Assembly: GCA_903813345.2 (NCBI GenBank)
Contig: CAIIXF020000008.1
Location: forward strand, 15,610,822-15,674,821
Reading direction: 5' to 3'
Length of the DNA: 64,000 nucleotides
Source: Owenia fusiformis
Lineage: Eukaryota > Annelida > Polychaeta > Sabellida > Oweniidae
Under the pieces are notes generated by a model. The model saw only the letters and a list, made by a program, of their open reading frames with translations, was not told the DNA's origin and did not search any database. The translations under genes were made by a program, and so were the position numbers. Below are positions 1 to 15,100 of this stretch, piece after piece (position 1 is the stretch's first letter; every line of letters starts with the position of its first letter).

Positions 1-24
1 GATATACATGTAATTCATATTTAC

Positions 25-149
25 CTGGTGCTCTTTCAGTTTTTCTGTCAGTATCTCAGGACTCCATTGTGGGGAGAGGCACATTGGTAGCAGATGACTT
101 TCTACATCATGTAACCATTTCCTCAATCCATTCAAGTCTTGTTCCAGAT
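25..149 (-). CDS. Spectrin-repeat gene exon (start of next repeat)
   Basis: A TTATAG acceptor and a CACCAG/GTAAAT donor bound 125 bases. The first two bases complete the Asp codon split with the exon at 932, and the exon ends in phase 0. It encodes helix A of a new spectrin repeat (LRKWLHDVESHLLP). The gene continues to the left of the window. Confidence 0.85.
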
Positions 150-3100
150 CTATAAAATAACACAGGATTTAATATAGTTTAGCTTACTGAAGTATTGAAG
201 TACCTAATCAACTGAACTTAATGTTTATAAAAGTAAATTGTTATCTTATTGCATACATTTTATTCAAGCACAATTCAGATTCATACAGATTGTACATCTT
301 ATTCAAGCACAATTCAGATTCATACAGATTGCACATTTTATTCAAGCACAATTCAGATTCATACAGATTGTACATTTTATTCAAGCACAATTCAGATTCA
401 TACAGATTGGACATTTTATTCAAGCACAATTCAGATTCACACAAATTGGACATTTTATTCAAGCACAATTCAGATTCATACAGATTGGACATTTTATTCA
501 AGCACAATTCAGATTCACACAAATTGGACATTTTATTCAAGCACAATTCAGAATCATACAGATTGCACATTTTATTCAAGCACAATTCAGATTCATACAG
601 ATTGCACATTTTATTCAAGCACAATTCAGATTCATACAGATTGTACATTTTATTCAAGCACAATTCAGATTCATACAGATTGTACATTTTATTCAAGCAC
701 AATTCAGATTCATACACATTGTACATCGTATTCAAGCACATTTCAGATTCATACAGATTGTACATTTTATTCAAGCACAATTCAGATTCATACAGATTGT
801 ACATTTTGTTCAAGCACAATTCAGATTCATACACATTGTACATCGTATTCAAGCACATTTCAGATTCATACAGATTGTACATTTTATTCAAGCACAATTC
901 AGAGTCTTTGATAAAAAGAACTATTACGCACCTCCGAGCATCGCATCAGTATCAACTTTCCCGCCACCAGGGGTGATAGCTTTCTCAATGGTCTTCCATT
1001 GATTGTTGACCTGCTGAATAGGCAGTTGTATCTCATCCTTCATTGCGGGGTATCGGCGCATAAGCTGTTTGGCATAGTCATTGAAGAGTTTACGACGTGG
1101 AGAATTCTGGAGCATTTCCTCATAGTAAGTCTGGAATATGAAAAGAAGTAGTTTTATTGGTGTGAGTGGCATTGAGCTGAGAGGTTTCTGGGATATTGTT
1201 GATGTGGTTACTTGACATAGCCTCACCCAAACCAATCAACCAACCAATCAAGCAATCAATAAAACAATCAAGCAATCAATAAGCCATGTGTCATTGAGAA
1301 TATCAGGCCAGTAGCCAGGGGGGGGGTCGAAAAGTCAAGCAGTTTTCACCATTCTGAGCACTTTTCAAGTGATTTTGAGCCAAAGTTGTAAAATGAATTT
1401 TTTGAAAAGTGAAGCCCCTTGGCAAGAGCTGGTTACAGGTCTGATTTAACACTTTGATTCTTCATTAGACAATATTTTATCATAATATACTTTACAGCTC
1501 TCAGGTCTCAAGCCCCTTCCCATATAAGGTATAAAGTAAGACAAATTCATTAATTTCTCAGAAATATATCCCATAATATATGCGTTTTATTGTGATTGTA
1601 TGGCATTTGGCCTTGATATTTGATGCAATACTTCTTGTACATCATTAGTAAGTGTCAAGGAGGACCACTTTCTCTTATCATTGATTTAAAGATGTATTAA
1701 AAAACAAATTACAGACATGGTCAAGAGCATGATTATATATAGTGTAAAGGTTTATGACCTGAGATAGATGTCCTTGGACCTACAGTATTTATAAATCATT
1801 AGAGTAGATAATGTAGGTAATTTGAACAGCATGTTGTATACTGACTGTGTCAACTGTGACTGTGTAGAAGAATTTAAACAGAAATGAATAATTATTTTAT
1901 TAAGTTTGTGATTCTTACCCTCATCCCCTTACATTATCTCTACACAGCCCCACTCCCTTAATTTTCTCATATGTGAAGGTACATTGATGTTGGAGGGAGG
2001 GATCAACACGACCGTACGATTCCCACTTATAAAACATTACAATGTTAAAATAAAATGAGCATTTCAACAAGGCCTACCGTTCTCTCTAGAATTCAAGACA
2101 TGGAAAATAAAATGTGGGAGGATAAGGAGAGACTTAATGTAGGACTTGACAGCTTATTTATTAGACCCCCTGGTTACCTACCTGATTGAGGTACTTCTCT
2201 GATAGGCTGCTGCTCTGACGCTGCGTGACGAGTTGTACCTGGTTCAACCAATCAGTGAGCTCCTTGTACTGCTGCATGAACTCTGTGAAGGAGACATTTG
2301 TATCCCTCAGGAGATCATCCTCCTCCCCCCAGGAGAGGTCACTCTCAGTCGACTAGAAGAACACAAAAGTACGATAAGAACATTTTCATGGTAGGTCGTT
2401 AAGTATAAATGTTAAAGAATAGGTAAATAGTTTGATGTAAAATTTGTTCTCAACTTTTGGACAGAACTGTAAATTTTATCTCAGCAAAATTATCAAAAAA
2501 TCATCAGTGTAGACTTTTTCTGGTTGTTTATTGTTTTGTATTTATATTTTGCCTTTTATATTGTTTAAAAACATGGGGATCTATTTCTAATAATAAAAAT
2601 CTACCAATGGGAGATACTTTTTGATAATATGGCACTCAAATATCAATAACGCATCTATTTTAGACAAGGAAATGAAGAAAAATCCACTACATACATTATA
2701 CTTTTCCTTAAAAATATAATGTCCAAAGTGCATTTTAGCGATAGATGAACTCCAATACATCTAAACTTTAAACCGAAAGCAATATAAAACAGAAAATGAA
2801 ATTGGTATTTATCTGACATTAATCACTATTGATGGGTCTAAAGTGGTTTCTGGTGTTTGTCTAATCTTTTACAGGAATTTAGATATCAAACGATACAAAA
2901 TCAATATTTTGGTGAACCAAATATTTCACAAGTGGTCTGACACTAAAATGGTATTTTGACATTAAAATGTTACCAAGGTTTTGTTTGTTTTATAAAAATA
3001 GGTTGTGGTGCTCTTAATCTACTTAAAATAGGGTTGTATTTTAAGATTTCAGTTGATTTTGTTTTTGTGTTTTCTCCAAAAAATGCTCAAAATCCATATT

Positions 3101-6100
3101 TAAATCATGTCTCACATCACTGCATTTCTAGGGATTTTAAAACATACTTCAGTATTTGAAATTTTCATCCCAGGGTCTGAATGAGGCCAATTGACCGTTA
3201 AATGTTACCCCCTCCGTCCCCTTTTTATATGGGATCACTAGTATCTCCAAATACTATGTTGCTTTTTTCTGTTTTGTTATTAACCAAGTAACCTACTGCA
3301 TATCATCATAACTTTTGAAACTTGTTTATTGTCTTATGATTTACTACTTGCTAATTTTAGGCAAAGCCTGTTATTTTACAAGATGTGTAACTAGTAACAA
3401 CATCCATCAAATGTTCCAGTATACTTCCGCCTGGTTGGAAATTAGTTGCATATTTTGGTTATTTTGTTTGATTACACTAGATTAAGTATGAAATGAGTTC
3501 CATGTTCTGCAATTGAACTGACATGCAGGAACCGGGGCTATTAGCAGATGTGGAAAGTTAATTCACCAGTTAGATTCCATTAATAGCAATTTGAAGGCTA
3601 AAAAAGCTTATCAGTAACCTTATTTCTATTTTGTTGTCTATTATGTTGGAAAAAGTACCAATTTGTAGTCTTGCTTCAAGGCCTTGAGATCCCCTCTCTT
3701 ATACACTTCGCTAATGCCTTGGTCACATTTGCTCCGATTTTCACTACGGCGCCCGGCCGATTGAGTATTTTGTTCAAATTGAATACAATATTGAACAAAA
3801 CACTCAACCGGCCGGGCGCCGGCCGATGGATCGGAGCATATGTGACCCAAGCATTACTGGAGGTTAAATAGATACAAGTGTTTGGAGGGGGGGGGGGGAG
3901 TGAATCATCAAGGCTTGAAAAATCTGGGTTCAAAGTGAGGGATACTTTCATCATATTTTTTCTGTTAACCAGAAACAGGCTTGCCACACTGACTTTGTTT
4001 CTATCCATATAAAGTGAGTACATTTTAAGCAAATGTAAATCGTACATTACTAAACTTGCTTTTGTTAAATATTATTTGCCAATTGTACATTTATAATTGT
4101 GGTTCAATCTGAAGTACATGTACTGTACAATGTAAAATACTGACTCATTATCAGGAGTTTCAATAGCACAAAACAAACCTTTCTCTAATTATTTTCTATT
4201 ATTTGCTGTTGTTTACATATTAGAATTCTAACTTTCAATAATTTTGCCATTGTATACATGTTAAAATTCTAATTCCAATAAAATTGCCTGTTGTTTTCAT
4301 TAATTTAGTTAGTTCTCAGAAATTCTAATGAGACTGGACTTTCTGGCAGTGCCATACTAATAATTTTGGGGTATAGTAATATAGACCTCAACTTCCTCTG
4401 AACTTTAGCATTCTGATATCCATCTTTCTGATTACATCTTTCTTGTAATAGAAAGAAAACTGACAGAAGGCTATGATGTTTCACAATGGTAACCCAGAGG
4501 CTTGATATGCTATCTCCCTATTCTTACCTTGCATTGTTCAATAATCTCTTCATCCATGCAGTACTGGTAGTCAGACTTGATAGATGCCCACAGCTCATTC
4601 TTCTTGTATTTCTTCTGCTGTTCCTTATCACCCTTTTGTTTCACATCAGGTGAATCAACGGGGCTGGGGTTCTCGCTTGAATTGTAGAATGAGTCATCGT
4701 AGCGAAGCAGTTGGCGAAATGATGGCGATTCCGTTGGGCTGAAACTCCCGACTGATGATGGTGTTACGGGGTCTTCTATTTTAAGGCGTTTAGCTTCAGT
4801 CGGGGAGTCCCAGGGTTTTGCGTAGTCTCCTGGAAAGAACTGCTTTTTATCAACGTCGAGATGCTTAGGAGCATTGTCCCTTGGGTTGTAACTAGCCATG
4901 GTCTTCACGTTGTTGTGGTTCACACTCTGAGGGGAGTCACTCGAAAAATATCCTGTGTCATTGTTCTGTGACAACGAAGGCGAAAATTTATTCACTCCCA
5001 GACTGCTCTTTAAAACGCATGCTACGTCTTTATAGGAGTGCTGTGAGGGGCTAGAGATCCCATTAATAGGAGTATATCTTGGGGAACTTTGTGACTTTTT
5101 GCTATTAAGGGATTCTGAATTGGATGTTGATTGTGTTGTTTTCAATTTATTTGTTTTGATCTGGTTTTCATATCCTGCTGAAGATGATACATTCGAGCTT
5201 ATTTTCCAGGCTTGGTCTGTTTCTGAATCTTGGAAAAATTTCTCCCATTGATTCTCTGCTGCTTGAATACAATCCTTGGTGGCAGAAAATGCTTCACCAA
5301 CTTTTGCTAAATCTTTGAAACAATGTTGAGAGGTAGTTGGACTGCTCAAGGTGTCTATGCTATTTTTATATCCTACATTTGATTCCGTATCCACACCATA
5401 TGTCAGTGTTGAAATTCTCGAAGTATATCCACCATCCGTTGGTGTCTCACTCGAAGTTCTGCAAGAACTACAGAATCGACTTGAATTTGTAGATTTATAC
5501 TTCGATGTATAAACTGAGAAATCACTTTTCAAAGATGATGGTGTATAATCCACTTCACTTAGGTTTGATTGATATGGGCTTTCCAGATGCTCTTTCAGTA
5601 GTGATGATCTATGGTGGTTGCTATATCGATCAGTTCCTAGGTTACCATGGAGATCTTGGTGGTTGCTATAGTGACTGCTAGTCTCATATGACAATGGCTC
5701 ATCCTTCAGATTCTGTAAACAAAAGGACAAGAATTTAAATACAGTAATTGGAATTAATTCAACAAAAATATTAATTTGTAAAATTAAATCACATGTACAA
5801 TGAAGATCATTCGTATTAAAAAGGATTTAAAATCGATACAATTCTAATATTCTCAAAAAATATTCTGGAGATGGGAAATATAATTATAACAGAATATTGT
5901 GTATCAGGCCCTTTCAACTTTATATCTATTTAGCGATGCTTACTTATAGGTTCTACTTTAATTTTGACATGGCCTTTACAAAAAAAGAAAAAACTTGTCA
6001 CAAGCTCCTTTTATCAAAATTTATTTCTGTTAAATAGACCATTAAGCTATATGGCCTTGTGTCTAGGTGAAATCACAATGATGATGTTTTCACTAAAGCA

Positions 6101-9100
6101 TGAAATATTGATTAGATTCCTCAACCAGGACTTGTATGTACTAGATGACATCGTATGCTTTATATTTATGGATTACACCTGTAGTTCAATATAGCTAGTG
6201 ATAATACTGGATATATATTGTTTTATGTCAATTAACAATAGACAGTCAGTCTGACATTAAGAAGAAAGACGATATAGGAAATTACATCCCATTAGCATAT
6301 CCTATTAGAGATACATTGTACTTTTGTTATATAATAACCATATCCTTTCTAATATATAGAGATTATCCTATATGAGGTTCAGGATATTGGGATTATCCCG
6401 AGGCAAATATAATATATTTGCCCGAGGGCCGCAGGTCCCGAGGGAAAATATATTATATTGGCCAAGGGATAATCCCAATATCCTGAACCGGCTATAGGAT
6501 AATTTGTTTATCCCATACCAATCTTGGTCATCTGGTTCACATTGTTCAATCGTGGAAATATTTTAGAATATTCATGTCCAGTTTTGTTTTCTTGGCCGTG
6601 GGCGGATTTTCCGGTTCTCTCAAATATTCCCACATTTATTTTCTCGAATTTTTGATTAAGTGGATGCTCCTTCCCTTTTTTGAACCATTAAACAGATCCC
6701 GATTGTCTGTGTTTTCTCCATTGTCGTTTACAGTCATTACGCGAACGTTACAAATTATGCGAGCGGCGATTATGACGTAGCGGGCAGATATACTATATCT
6801 GCCCGCTCGGAGCGGGACGTAAAGCTATATCTGCCCGCTGATGAAAATATAAGTTTTTACAAACCGGCTTTATGTACCTGTAACACGTCCAAGTATGGGA
6901 TAAAATCAGAGATATAATATACATATATATTATAAAAACTATTATCATATGTTATGATATAGGAAGGAAAGAATCTAACCTTTTACCAGTAGTCCAAATT
7001 TTTATCTTTTAATTCTTGACATAACAAAAGTACGAGATCTCAATCTGTAGCTTTCCTCTCCAAATTCAAGGGATATTTTACCTCCAGGAAAAAGACTTGA
7101 AATGTTATTCAAAGGTTATAATTAATCTTTTCTTCAGAGGTGTTTACTTCATCAATGCCAGTTCTGGAGATAACACAGGTATTTTCACTCCAGATTTGAT
7201 TACAATTAATACATCATACGATTAATTAAATTCACGAGACTTTTAATTAAGTATTATGACTGATGATTACCCTTTTCAAAAATAAGATCACCTCATTTAG
7301 AAACCTCCAGATCTAGGGGTAAAAGTTGATCAATTTTGAGTTATAAAAATTGTTTATCAAACTAAAAATCAGATGTACATTTGTGCTGAAATAATGCATG
7401 GAAGAAGTAATGGTCTTGCATTCAGACCCTGTTCTTCCCCATCATCATCATCATCTCATAAAAGATTAATGAAATGTCAAAATTATTCCTAATACTGCAT
7501 TTGATGTAAAAATACTAGGACCGAAAACATGATTTTTGTGGTTGCAAGTACCATTAATGAAAACTTACTTTCAGGAGCTTGATACACACATATTATACTT
7601 GCACTGATAAAACTCATAATATCAATATTGGACCATAATCCAGATTATACTTATCCATTTCTCACTTTATGATTGGGATTATCTTAATCTTAATCAAATT
7701 TTTCTTTCAGCTTATTAATGCAGTATATGACACATTTCTTACAAATGAAGGGCAAAATAGAAATCTTATGGTAAATTCCTGGCCTCTGATTTGTCAGTGA
7801 CCATGTTCAACTCATGCTTGTGAAACAACCCATGATATGCATCCTGAAATTCTAACATATCTAGGATAAACCTTAAAATGGCTTAACAATCAAATACCTT
7901 TACTTATATTATTCCAAACATTGGTGAATTAACACTGATACGCTGTTACCCCAATAAATTCCAAACTCACCCTGCAGTTCTAAGATCATTCTGTACAACA
8001 AAATTTAATGATTTTGAGAGTCTCTGCTCCAGTCTCTGTAACCTTCCAGATTCTGAATTTGATATCCCAGTTGAATGAAATATGCTTCCACTAACACATG
8101 TATCCTGTTAGACTTTCAGTTTACATTTATGATATACTAAATCATCCATAATCACTTGAAACTATTAAATAACCAGAGAAGATCATTGTAACTTGGTAGA
8201 GTGAAACTTTTCCTCCAGCGTGGCAGATTACTTGAAATCCACATAACACAGAATTACACCATCAAAAATAACTATCTGAACCATGTACCTTACATAAGAT
8301 CACAAGTTTCAAGAAAGCTTGGGAATTTCTTCCTGATTGTGCTCTACAAAGCTCTGATTAACGTATATTGTTAAAGAGGGAGATGTGAAACAGGAGATGT
8401 GAGAAATAACTGACTAATAGTGGATGGAAGCTACAAACATAAGCAGGAAGAACAGGCTATGGTAGCAACTGGAGATTGCATCATTGCGATGCAACAGACA
8501 TTTCAATGAATGGGTTTATTGATTCCTAGCCTGTCTAAAAGAGAGTATTTCTAGTTTATAGGTCTCAGATCAATTGATCCCTATTGTAAAAAAAATGGAA
8601 AATGCCTGCCATAGCATAGCTAAGAATGTATTTGAATGGATCTGGTACACTAAGTCAGATTGATCGGGCCCTTACAATTTTTACCTTGACATAAGCCTTG
8701 TATCAGACCACCATGCTACCCTGATCTCCAAATACGTCTCTTAGTGGTAGGACTCGCCCAAATTTTCAGACTCGATTATCAACGGTAACGGGAGCAAAAT
8801 ATTCTACAAAATTTTGAAAACAAAAACGAGGCTGACCAGCACTCAAGGCTTCGATTCGCAGAAAAATCTAAATTTAAACAGTTTGACAAAGGTACTATTA
8901 TAAATAAAGAAAATGTATGTAATTATTGGGTAATATGTAAGTATAAATTGAATTTTACTCGATTATTTGTTAAAGAACTGAGCTGAAGTCCGATTCGAGT
9001 CAAAATCAGAGTTGAAAACAAAAGTCAATTTTCAAACTATTCAATCCAAACAAATGATTATTCGTGTTGGCGATTTATCGTACCACCACTTACGTCTCTA

Positions 9101-12100
9101 GTAGGCAAAATAGATAGTGGACTTGATCTAAATTTCCATCATGGTATTCCAACATCTAACATTCTAATAGTGATTCATATTAGAATTTTTACACATAAAT
9201 TTTATGAAGAACTTTGTATCAATGATTTTATGATCTAATCAGGAATTTTTGTGTTCTTATAAAAATCAATCACTCTAAATAAAGTACAAAGGTACCTGGT
9301 GGTTCCTCATTTATAAATTAATAACTGATTTCATGATCATCAAATGAATAAACATCACATTAAAAATATGTCATGCTAGTGACATTTATTACATGGCATG
9401 TACAAAATACATATACAATGTTTTTGTCAAATTTTAAAGTATGGTTTCAATTCGATTTCAGCTGAGGTGAAAGAGTTCACATTCTGTTGACAACCAAATC
9501 AAATATGTGCTCAGTGCAAAATACAATGGATTAAAAAACGCAGTTGTGATGAAATTCCCACACTCTACTATTTACTTTATAATGGTGTCAGGTCTCATAC
9601 TCTACAATTGTGTTAGGTCTGTACTACATACTCTACAATGGTGGCAGGTCTCTATTTTATAGTCAACTATGATGTCAGGATTATACTATATACTTTTCAA
9701 TGGTGTCAGGTTTCACCATCTCTAAAATGGTGTCAGGTCTCACTATCCTCTAAAATGGTGTCAGGTCTCAAGTCCAGTCTGCTCAATGGGAAATACAGCC
9801 ATGAATGGGAATAAATGAGATCAGTTATTGATCCATTTAGTCCATTGTAAAATGTATTTATACTCAATACAGGTTGATTGACATTTGAGAATGAATGAAT
9901 GGATGAATAAATTTTTTGAAGTAGCTAAACTTGATCAATGAAAACAAATCATACATTCTTTAAATTAAGAATAACAATTTGATATCAATTTTTTCAGATA
10001 ATTGACACTATACTTTCTGCCCATAAACATTAATCTCTCATTTTAACTCTCATTAAACTCCATGGATGAAGAATTTGAGATTGTGAAGATCTATAAAGCT
10101 GATGGGCATCAAATCTTCAACCTTCCAAAAATTAAACTAGTGAATCGAGACACTGGTTCTAATAATTTCATAATGACCCATCAAAATGTCCATTACTTAA
10201 GTTACAAAAAACAGAAAGTTAAGTAAGATTATGTGATGGGGATGTGATTTAGCTCCCAGCCATATGTCAGTAAAGAAAGCCATAAAATGAGATTACAGAT
10301 CTGTACAGCAAATCTTTTCCCATATGGTCACAGAGTTATTTAGGGTCAGTGTATGAAGGATAAAACACTAAATTATGTCCTATTAGAATCACAACCAATA
10401 CTCATAATTGTTCATAGGGAGGGGAAGCCATAGTTGTTAACCAGCTGATCATTTAGATTTTTTGTTTTGTTTGCAAGTCACGATAAATGTTGAATAACAG
10501 AAAACACAAAACAAGACTATTTCAAGAATGTTGCGAAAACAACACATCAGAAATCAAATCAAATTTTCATTCACATGCTTAAAATATCCATGCCAAGTTA
10601 TTGGGCTAGAGACTCGAGTAAGACAGGCGTATAGTGTTTGATTATGTTAAAACACTAAATGTCTCGTATGAAAACATATACTGTACAACTATAAATGAAA
10701 GCACGACAATGTATATTTTCATTTCCGACTAATTTTGATCTGATCCAAACTTTCAAATCCAGCTTAGCCCAACTGATTAACAGAAACCACGTACCTTCTC
10801 AACTGACTGTCTTATGGTTGAAGTCCAGCAATGATGTTAGATATCCATTAATTACTTCTAGTAAGTTAGATCACAATAATCCTTTTGTGTAAGCAATCTT
10901 ACAGTACCTTACAGTATACATGTACCGGCTACATTCCATAAATATATCCACTGTGTAGTGTGTATATTAATATCCTTAACTTTCAATGCTGAATGAAACC
11001 ACAAAAAATCTCAAAAGTGAATCTACTACATAAATGCCCGCCACTATCTTGGGTATTTATCTAGTCTGGCTTCTGATTGGTCGATAATTGGCTGAAATAG
11101 AGGCAGATTAACTCTTATTCTTATAAACTAGGAGCTGATATGTAAATGTATACACGGTAGTTGTAAAGTAGTCAAATACAGTGAAACCTGTATATCTGAA
11201 CACCTTTTTAATTCAAACATATGTCGATGTGAATACTTTTTCTAAGTCACTTCGTTATCTCAAATTGACTTACATGTTTATAAAACCTTGAAATGTGAAC
11301 ACCCGTTAATCTGAACACTTCTGGCCTGTCACAACAGCGTTCAGATTAGACGGGTCTTCTGTACATGAAGTATGGTGAAAGAGTAGGAAGTATTGAGAAG
11401 GAAATCAATAGCTAAACAAATAACACAGTAGACTTTTTAGGGGGTGTCAATGGGGGTTAATGTCGAAACTTAACACTTTTAGGTCAAGTAAATAAATATA
11501 CATGGTATATACTTTATATAAAGCTAGACTGTTTTTACTTTAAAAAAACATGTTTGAGACAGTTTTTTTAAACTTTTTAGATTCGTCACAAAAGTCGCAA
11601 ATGACAGTAGACATAACTCCCTCAAGTAAAACCACTATTGAATAGTTTACATACCATGATAATAATTCATTTTCTTTAATTTTCCCACCAAATATAAATG
11701 ACCTTCAGCCTCGTCCTTCCTTAAAATTTAAATTTTTATCAACCAAGTGAGGAAATTGATGATTGTTTTCATGAACTTTCTAGAGAAATATAAAATAAGA
11801 CAGTCAAAAGTTCAAACCAATTAAAAATCCTCCATAATACCAATATTTAGGATCTGTCAAGTAAAATACCCTTTTCTTGGGACCCCATGATATTATCCTA
11901 TAAGCTAATAAACCCTTGATTACCTATATAATCAAATCAATAGGAATTAAAAGAGAATTAATAATGGTTAACATTAATTAGGATAATATTGAAGATATTT
12001 GCTAACCCATGTTCTGTCCTGAGAGCAATCCAGAGCATTGTAACATTGCATAATGCTATTTAATTACAATCAAATTATATTAATTACATAATGATGATTT

Positions 12101-15100
12101 AATTGACATCTGCTGGTATTCTAGTTTCTTATGGTGCTCAATTGCAATCAGGACATGAGCATCCATATGCAAAGGTTATAGATGAAAGAAAACATGGGAC
12201 CAAAATGACTTTACTCTTTTTGAAATGAAATAAAATGACATAACAACCCAAGATAAAAGAATGATTTTGAACCAAATGTCTTTTTCAGCTGCTATTACAT
12301 CTGGCTAATTAGCAGCATGTCCAAACTCCTACACAAAAGAATGATAAAATTTGTCTTAAAAGACAACATTTAATTTAAGACAAGCTTTAATTTTAAAACA
12401 ATCTTTGATGAATGAAGGACAGACACTTGAGACCATGTTTCTTGCTTACAGTTATTGGTTCTTGCATATCAGTATTACCTGGTCTCTGGTTTCAGTCCAT
12501 CTGTATCCCTATTATGATCTATTAAACCAATAGAAATATACAATCTTATAATTACTAAAACTCTTACTACTATAAATCTTCTAATGTGTTCATAAATGAA
12601 TTCTTATGTTTGTACATATATTCATTTGACTTAGCTTCTTAAAAGTTAGGTTTGTCTGTCCTCTAAGTTTAAAAGAAACCTCCCAGGAAAAACTGTGAAT
12701 TGCCAAGCCAACAAGAGCTTGTCGCCAGATGGACAATTTCTTGGCGATATATGGCCATTTTCTGACCAACATTAAAACATGTTTTTTCTGTTTGCCGATT
12801 AGATGAGAAATTGTTAGCTTTATGGCCACTTGTGTTGCAACACTGTAAAATTTTCTATCTTATTCAGAGTTTAGTTTAGAACTAGACTCTGCATTCAGCA
12901 CTCAACAGGATACCTTAACACTGAGATACTAAGAAGCATGGAAAACATCACGTTCTGTTGTTATCCTCACTACCCTTTTATCTTTTTCACACAGGTATGG
13001 GAACATAAAGACTTGCAAGATTACATGTTTTGCTACAATCCTGAAATGTTACAGCTGAAAACTTGTCAGAAACCCCTGAATTTTAGTCTAGCAACAAACC
13101 CCTGAATTGCAACTTTGTGGATTTCTTATTAATGAAATGGTTGGTTGGTCAGTTGAGATACTAGTTTTATAATAGTACAGCATAGATCATATGTGATATA
13201 ACTATACCTTACACTTTTATATCAAGTAAACTTACCTGTGAAAGTATGAGATGTCACTGATTATAACACTAAATGACCAGAGTCCATGATAACATAATAC
13301 CTTACCTTGTTGCTATGGTAACAGATACTTGACACCTCCATCTTGATGGCTGGTCAGAGCTTATTACAACTGGGTAGTATTACAGTGGCGTAGCCAGGAT
13401 TTGTCAGGGGGGGTTCTAATATTTTCTGCCAAATTTGCCAAATGTGCTTAAATTTTGCCAAATTTGCTTAAGTTTTGCCAAATTTGCTTAAATTTTGCCA
13501 AATTTGCTCACATTTTGTCAAATTTGTTTCAATTTTACCAAATTTGCTTAAAATCTTGCCAAATTTGCTTAAATTTTGCCAAATTTGATGAAATTTTGCC
13601 AAATTTGCTTAAATTTTGCCAAATTTGCTGAAATTCTGCCAAATTTGCTGTATGTTTGCCAATTTACCTCAATTTTGCCAAATTTGCTTAAATTTTGCAA
13701 AGTTTTCTTAATTTTGGTCTAATTTAATTAATTTTTGACAAGTTTCTAAAATTTTACTTAAATTTTGCCAATTTTACTTAAATGCCAATAATGGATAAAT
13801 TTTGCCAAAGTTTCATTGTTGCCAAATTTTCATAATTTTTGCCCATTCGCTAAAATTTAAAATTTTACCAAATTTTCTCAAGTTTACTTAAATCTCAAAC
13901 AATTGCAAAAGCAAAAAATAGGTAAAATATCCCGGACCAAGTTCATTTATTTGGGCAGATTTTTTTTAATTTGGACCCAACATACCACAAATTCACAGAA
14001 ATTAGCAGACATAGAACCCCCTCCCCCAAATTTTCAATCGCTTGTACAACGAGCTTTATAAATAAATAGGAGCCAAAAATCAGTAAACAACTCTGTGTGA
14101 GTGATCTTTATACTTGCTCTCTGATCTAACTACAGCATGAAAAAATAAGAACGTTGTAAGTAAGAATTTCCTAGCGTTCACAATTTTGGTGCATCACGGC
14201 CCAGTGTCACTAAACATTCACATGTTCAAAATTCTCTGCTGATTTATATCAAAAATTAGACCATTTTGACGTTATGTACAACAATCAGATAATTTCAACT
14301 TGGTAGGTATGCTTTATTTGTGCATTTGAATTCATTTTGAAGATATTACTTCAGTATTTCAGGCCTAAAGTGCAATAAGAGCATACCTATTATCGCCCAT
14401 TATTGATTAGAAGTTTTTTGTTTTTCTGTTTTTTTAAAATCTTTTTTACTCAAAATGAAGCTATAAATCTCACATATTTCCATCTTGACATATAACTCAA
14501 TTGTCTTTGGGTAATCAAAAACGATAAATTATTGAAAGACTGCAAAAATTTTACTCAAAGTTTGGAGGTTTGCATAATTGCCAGAAAGGGTGGGTTCGAA
14601 TTTTTTTCGGCAAGATTTGGGGGGGGGGTTCGCACGAGCCCTACGAACCCCCTCTCCCTACGGCCCTGTATTATAGAAATGAACTGGGCATAGGACTTAA
14701 AGTACATCTAATTTTGCTTAGGTAAAAAAGTCTTGTATCAATGTTTTCTTTTAAATTAACACATCATGCTCAAATGAGGGAGGGGAGGGGGGGGGAAAGA
14801 CCTTTTTGGCATCTTGCAAAATCTCTGACTTTATGTTCAAAGAACTACCATGTGATAACTGTCTATGCATAGTTTTCAGAATTGTATTTTTGAAGGTCTA
14901 ATCTTAGTTGCATGTTATTAGTAAATCTGTCTTTTACAAGTGCATCGTGACTTCCTCTTGACAGCAGCCTACCCTCAACAAGGGACCTTTAATGCGTATA
15001 CACTATACATTGATAAAAAATATATCAAAAAGGTTCGTGTCATCATCTAGTATTGAAATGTAGATATTATTCAATGTAGTAATACCCTTCACAAAGAAAT

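Noticed and set aside
255-903. CRISPR-like array
   Set aside because: Units are contiguous without unique spacers, and the genome is eukaryotic with introns; the same applies to 22645-22929.
221-1002. Long ORFs on both strands with ILFKHNSDSYRL-type repeats
   Set aside because: They are frames kept open by the 39-bp minisatellite inside an intron; all frames look alike and there is no start or domain support.
3641-4047. ORFs on both strands around 3.7 kb
   Set aside because: They read through the foldback palindrome; similar peptides on both strands are a consequence of the inverted repeat.
10780-10860. Possible minus-strand exon ending at a GTACGT donor near 10794
   Set aside because: In the frame that would join in phase 0 a stop occurs within 16 codons and no ATG or acceptor precedes it.
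14580-14610. tRNA-like GGTTCGAAT box
   Set aside because: No A box, cloverleaf or acceptor stem around it; I found no tRNA or rRNA gene in the window.
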